The translations under genes were made by a program, and so were the position numbers. A model generated the notes under the pieces. That model was given only the letters and a program-made list of their open reading frames with translations, did not search any database and was not told the DNA's origin. This document shows, piece after piece, positions 14,870 to 17,826 of a DNA stretch of 17,826 bases. The stretch comes from CBFGRU01 sp965651255 (GTDB taxonomy: Bacteria > Planctomycetota > Phycisphaerae > Phycisphaerales > SM1A02). Where the stretch lies: contig CBFGRU010000031.1 of NCBI GenBank assembly GCA_965651255.1, positions 1 to 17,826 on the forward strand, written 5' to 3'. Within the stretch, counting starts at the first letter, position 1. Each line of letters opens with the position of its first letter.

Positions 14870-17405
14870 GTTGCTGGCTTGCGTGTCGCGCGCCTCCGCT
14901 CGTGAACACGTGCAGACCGATGTGGCGTGCGCGCACTGCGGCCTGCCCGTTCCCGGTGAACGCCAAGACGCGAGTTCCTCCCATGCATTCTGCTGCGATG
15001 GGTGTCGCACCGTTTACGCACTTCTCCGCGAATGTGGCCTCGATCAGTATTACCGACTTCGCGATTCGCTCGACGATGCCGAGACGGAGCCGGTCCGCGC
15101 CAGCAACCGCTCGTACGAAGCGTTCGATGATGCCGCGTTCGCGAATCTCTACGTTCGCAACACCGGCGATGACCGCGCGACGGTCGAACTCTACCTCGAG
15201 CGGGTGCACTGCGCTGCGTGCGTGTGGCTCGTCGAGAAACTTCCGCGACTCGTACCCGGTGTGCAGTCGGCCACGCTCAACCTTCGGCGGGGCGTCGCGC
15301 GGATCACCTGGCAACCCTCGCGCGTTTCGCTCGCCACCATCGCGCAGAAACTTGATGCGATCGGCTACCCATCACACCCGCTCCGCAGTCGCGCGGCGCA
15401 CGATCGGCGGCGTCGTGAAGGTCGTCAGCGACTCATCGATCTCGGCATCGCCGGCGCGCTCGCGGGCAACGTGATGGTCATCTCCTTCGCGCTTTACGGC
15501 GGCGTGTTTCACGGCATGGAATCCTCGCACGCCGCGCTCTTCCGCTGGACATCGCTGGTCATGTCCATCATCGCCCTCGCCTGGCCCGGCCGCACGTTCT
15601 TTCGCGGCGCGATCGGTGCATTGCGCGCCCGTGCACCGCACATGGATCTCCCCATCGCGCTCGGCCTCTCCGCCGGCGTCATCATGGGCGCGGTCAACAC
15701 CATCCGCGGCACCGGCGAGGTCTACTTCGACTCGCTCGTCGTGCTCATCTTCCTCCTCCTCATCGGCCGTTTCATTCAACATCGGCAGCAGCGCCTGAGC
15801 GCTGACTCCATCGAAATGCTCTTCTCGCTCACGCCGCGCATCGCGCGGCGGTGGGATGGCACCGCCGCGCGCGAAGTACCCGTCGAAGCGATCGCGCAGG
15901 GCGATACCGTCGAGATCCGTGCGGGCGAGACGATTCCCATCGATGGCATCGTGCGCGAAGGGGAATCCAGTCTCGACCTCGCGCTTCTCACCGGCGAAAC
16001 CGCGCCCGTCGCGATCAGCGTGAACGAACCCGTCCACGCCGGCACGACCAATCTCGCCGGTCGTCTGCTCGTGCAGGTCACCGCCACGGGCGAAGCGACG
16101 CGCATCGGCCGGTTGATGCAGCTCGTCGAATCATCCGCCGCCGAACGCACCAAACTCGTGCAGATGGCTGACCGTCTCGCCGGCCGCTTCATCCTCGCGG
16201 TCATCATCCTCGCGATCATCACCGTCCTTCTGTGGTGGTCGCGCAGTCCATCGCTCGCATTCGAGCACGCGCTCGCGCTGCTTGTCGTCACGTGTCCATG
16301 TGCGCTCGGCCTCGCGACGCCGCTCGCGCTCGTCGCGTCCGTCGGCAGGGGCGCGCGGCGGGGCATCCTCATCAAGAAAAGCGATGCCATCGAGCGCCTC
16401 GCCCGGCCCGGCCTCATCGTGCTCGACAAGACCGGCACCGTCACCACCGGCTCGCTCACGATCACTCACTACCTCGGCGATGAAACCGCCAAGCCCATCA
16501 TCGCCGCGATCGAACGACTCTCCTCCCACCCCGTCGCCAAAGCGCTCACTTCGATCACCGACGATGACGACACGGTCGAACACTTTTCGCAGCGCATCAC
16601 CGCGCGCTACGAACACACCGGCCGCGGTGTCGATGCCACCATCAACACCATCGACGCGGCCGACCACTACCGCATCGGCTCGCTCACCTGGCTGAACACC
16701 CTCGGCATCACGCTCGATACCAACCAAACCCTCGCCGCCGCGCACCACACCATCGAATCCGCGGGTTCATCCACCATCGGCATCGCGCGCAACGGTCACC
16801 TCATCGCGCTCATCGGCCTCGGCGATCAACCCAAGGCCGATGCCGCTGCCTCCATCGCCGAACTCCGCGCCCGCGGCTGGGGCATCGCGCTTCTCTCGGG
16901 TGATGCGTCCGCCGTCGTCCGCACGATTGGCGCGCGCGTCGGCCTCGACCCCGAATCATGCCACGGCGGCGTCACGCCGGAGGAGAAACTCGCCTTCATC
17001 CGCGCCGCAGCGCAAGACGCTGCGAGAAACAACACGCGCATCATCATGGTTGGCGATGGTGTCAATGATGCCGCTGCGCTCGCCGCGGCTGATGTCGGCA
17101 TCGCCATCCGCGGCGGGGCCGAGGCCAGTCTCGAAGCGGCCGATGTCTCCATCCGCGGCGACGGCCTTGCGCCCCTCATCGAACTCATCGACGCTTCCCG
17201 CCGCACGATGATTGTCATCCGCCGCAACCTCGCCGCCTCGCTCGGCTACAACGCGCTCGGCGTCACGCTCGCCATGACCGGCGTCCTCAACCCCATCATC
17301 GCCGCGATCATGATGCCGATCAGCTCGCTCACCGTCATCACGCTCTCCTTCCGTTCGCGCACGTTCAGGAAGACGAAGTCGAACGAGGAGGCGGCAGCGC
17401 GATGA
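14841..17405 (+). CDS. ccoI: Copper-translocating P1B-type ATPase CcoI (FixI)
   Basis: The protein has 854 residues. It pumps copper out of the cytoplasm for the CuB site of CcoN. The N-terminal cysteine region has ACAHC (29-33) and CCDGC (51-55), typical of FixI. A heavy-metal domain with CAAC (124-127) follows. After the first membrane helices come the actuator motif TGE (384-386), the ion-path CPC (485-487, TCPCALGLATP), the phosphorylation site DKTGT (Asp529), the HP signature SSHP (561-564), GDGVNDAAAL (738-747), and in the last helices GYNALG and MPISS (the Cu(I) binding Met and Ser). All catalytic residues are intact. Starts at 14841 and 14844 are both ATG; AGGGGG at 14833-14838 fits the second slightly better. 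The 29-base overlap with the SafE-like gene and the ATGA junction with ccoS indicate tight coupling. Confidence 0.96.
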   Translation: MMTTLQPAGELLACVSRASAREHVQTDVACAHCGLPVPGERQDASSSHAFCCDGCRTVYALLRECGLDQYYRLRDSLDDAETEPVRASNRSYEAFDDAAFANLYVRNTGDDRATVELYLERVHCAACVWLVEKLPRLVPGVQSATLNLRRGVARITWQPSRVSLATIAQKLDAIGYPSHPLRSRAAHDRRRREGRQRLIDLGIAGALAGNVMVISFALYGGVFHGMESSHAALFRWTSLVMSIIALAWPGRTFFRGAIGALRARAPHMDLPIALGLSAGVIMGAVNTIRGTGEVYFDSLVVLIFLLLIGRFIQHRQQRLSADSIEMLFSLTPRIARRWDGTAAREVPVEAIAQGDTVEIRAGETIPIDGIVREGESSLDLALLTGETAPVAISVNEPVHAGTTNLAGRLLVQVTATGEATRIGRLMQLVESSAAERTKLVQMADRLAGRFILAVIILAIITVLLWWSRSPSLAFEHALALLVVTCPCALGLATPLALVASVGRGARRGILIKKSDAIERLARPGLIVLDKTGTVTTGSLTITHYLGDETAKPIIAAIERLSSHPVAKALTSITDDDDTVEHFSQRITARYEHTGRGVDATINTIDAADHYRIGSLTWLNTLGITLDTNQTLAAAHHTIESAGSSTIGIARNGHLIALIGLGDQPKADAAASIAELRARGWGIALLSGDASAVVRTIGARVGLDPESCHGGVTPEEKLAFIRAAAQDAARNNTRIIMVGDGVNDAAALAAADVGIAIRGGAEASLEAADVSIRGDGLAPLIELIDASRRTMIVIRRNLAASLGYNALGVTLAMTGVLNPIIAAIMMPISSLTVITLSFRSRTFRKTKSNEEAAAR

Positions 17406-17557
17406 GCGTCATCTACATTGTCTTCATCATCGGCCTGTTCGTCGCCTCCGCCGCCGTCGCCGCGTTCATCTGGGCCACCCGCCGCGGCCAGTTCGATGAT
17501 CTGGATACTCCATCACTCCGCGTGCTGTTTGAAGAAGATGAGGGGGAAGGCACGTAG
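17402..17557 (+). CDS. ccoS: cbb3 oxidase maturation protein CcoS
   Basis: The protein has 51 residues: MSVIYIVFIIGL, one membrane helix to about residue 25, then RRGQFDDLDTPSLRVLFEED. This matches CcoS, in which a helix is followed by a G.FDDL..P..R.L..D segment. CcoS is required for insertion of heme b3 and CuB into CcoN. ATG 17402 shares ATGA with the ccoI stop, and GAGGAGG at 17385-17391 provides a strong ribosome binding site ten bases upstream. The TAG stop at 17555-17557 is contained in the start of a tandem repeat. It closes the operon. Confidence 0.93.
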   Translation: MSVIYIVFIIGLFVASAAVAAFIWATRRGQFDDLDTPSLRVLFEEDEGEGT

Positions 17558-17597
17558 GCACTAGGCATTAGGCATTAGGGACTAGGCACTAGGCACT
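17556..17597. repeat. Tandem heptad repeat overlapping the ccoS stop
   Basis: There are six consecutive 7-base units: AGGCACT, AGGCATT, AGGCATT, AGGGACT, AGGCACT, AGGCACT, then AGGGAAG as a decayed end. The first unit begins within the ccoS stop codon. Because the period is 7 and every junction reads TAG (plus strand) and TAG or TAA (minus strand), stops occur in all six frames. Confidence 0.95.
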
Positions 17598-17676
17598 AGG
17601 GAAGAGGTATGAGGCAACGCGCCCCCGTTTCGCCGCGAGCCCATCATCCGGGGGGGCGAGCGCGCGAGGGGGGTGC

Positions 17677-17704
17677 CACACATCACTCCGAAGGATGATG
17701 TGTG
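17677..17704. repeat. Symmetric hairpin with UUCG/CGAA loop
   Basis: There are 12-base arms on each side of a 4-base loop. On the minus strand the loop is TTCG closed by C-G, the stable cUUCGg tetraloop; there is one wobble and one mismatch near the loop and nine perfect outer pairs (CACACATCA/TGATGTGTG). No T-run follows on either side. It may terminate the cco transcript or be a dispersed palindromic element. Confidence 0.7.
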
Positions 17705-17741
17705 CCGCTGTCGCGCTTTGATGTCCAGCAAACGACACTCG

Positions 17742-17776
17742 CACAGAGCACCCTTCCGGGGGCGAGATGCTCTGTG
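17742..17776. repeat. Second hairpin with CACA-ending stem
   Basis: CACAGAGCA (17742-17750) pairs perfectly with TGCTCTGTG (17768-17776); the 17-base loop holds an inner CCC-ttcc-GGG stem. It has the same overall form as the hairpin at 17677-17704, with outer CACA and a CA before the loop, and lies 37 bases further on. Confidence 0.65.
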
Positions 17777-17826
17777 ATTCTATGAAGCAAGCCTCCCTGG
17801 TGTAGGCTCGGGGTCATGTTTCAGCC

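Larger units (their letters stand above)
17598..17826. other. Non-coding stretch after the oxidase operon
   Basis: No coding region can be supported here. It contains a C-run/G-run pair (CGCCCCC 17620-17626 and GGGGGCG 17652-17658) able to pair over a 25-base loop, a second G-run at 17668-17673, and the two hairpins listed separately. An ATG at 17817 runs off the end after only three codons and cannot be judged. Confidence 0.6.

Noticed and set aside
14192..15010. Long open frame of 272 codons on the minus strand opposite the SafE-like gene and ccoI
   Set aside because: Composition is Arg/His/Glu-rich low-complexity, typical of the complement of high-GC coding DNA, and it lies opposite two genes with clear family motifs.
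17650..17762. G-runs suggesting a G-quadruplex
   Set aside because: The runs (7, 6 and 5 G) are too far apart and only three in number for a standard four-tract quadruplex.
17817..17826. ATG TTT CAG at the right edge as the start of a gene
   Set aside because: Only three codons are visible and no clear ribosome binding site is present.

Overview
The window looks like chromosomal DNA of a Planctomycetota bacterium, most likely of the Phycisphaerae type. This is an inference from gene content: a small membrane protein headed by a CPxC/CPEC zinc ribbon, an exported ThuA-like protein, a fused CcoN-CcoO cytochrome oxidase and moderately high G+C. No rRNA or other phylogenetic marker is present to settle it.

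Left part, 1-9000: ordinary housekeeping and accessory genes. On the plus strand lie the 3' end of gatB (1-588) and an exported ThuA-domain protein (698-1510). Six genes follow on the minus strand. Read in their own direction from 6990 down to 1618, they are endonuclease IV (nfo), a TPR lipoprotein, queF, rdgB, a long YkgJ-type cysteine-cluster protein and an RluA-family pseudouridine synthase. They mix DNA repair, nucleotide-pool sanitation and RNA modification. A perfect 9-bp hairpin sits between the TPR gene and queF. From 6991 a divergent gap leads to plus-strand genes: an exported M19 dipeptidase (7172-8512) and a zinc-ribbon membrane protein (8556-8999).

Right part, 9180-17557: a complete cbb3-type cytochrome c oxidase operon, structural genes first and maturation genes after: ccoNO (fused), ccoQ, ccoP (one heme), ccoG, a very short ccoH, a TauE/SafE-like membrane protein, ccoI (copper P-type ATPase) and ccoS. 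Every junction overlaps by 4 to 29 bases, and every start has a Shine-Dalgarno-like sequence or lies inside the preceding gene. CcoNO and CcoP carry the catalytic heme/copper centre and the two c-type hemes. CcoI and probably the SafE-like protein handle copper, CcoG is a membrane iron-sulfur protein, and CcoH and CcoS act in assembly. No regulator, FNR/Anr box or second oxidase is visible.

End, 17558-17826: no supportable gene. It holds a six-unit tandem heptad repeat that starts inside the ccoS stop codon and closes all six reading frames, then two strong hairpins of similar design and a G-rich stretch. I find no clearly novel defence, mobile or CRISPR system. The most unusual items are the streamlined, fully overlapping oxidase operon and the repeat/hairpin tract behind it.
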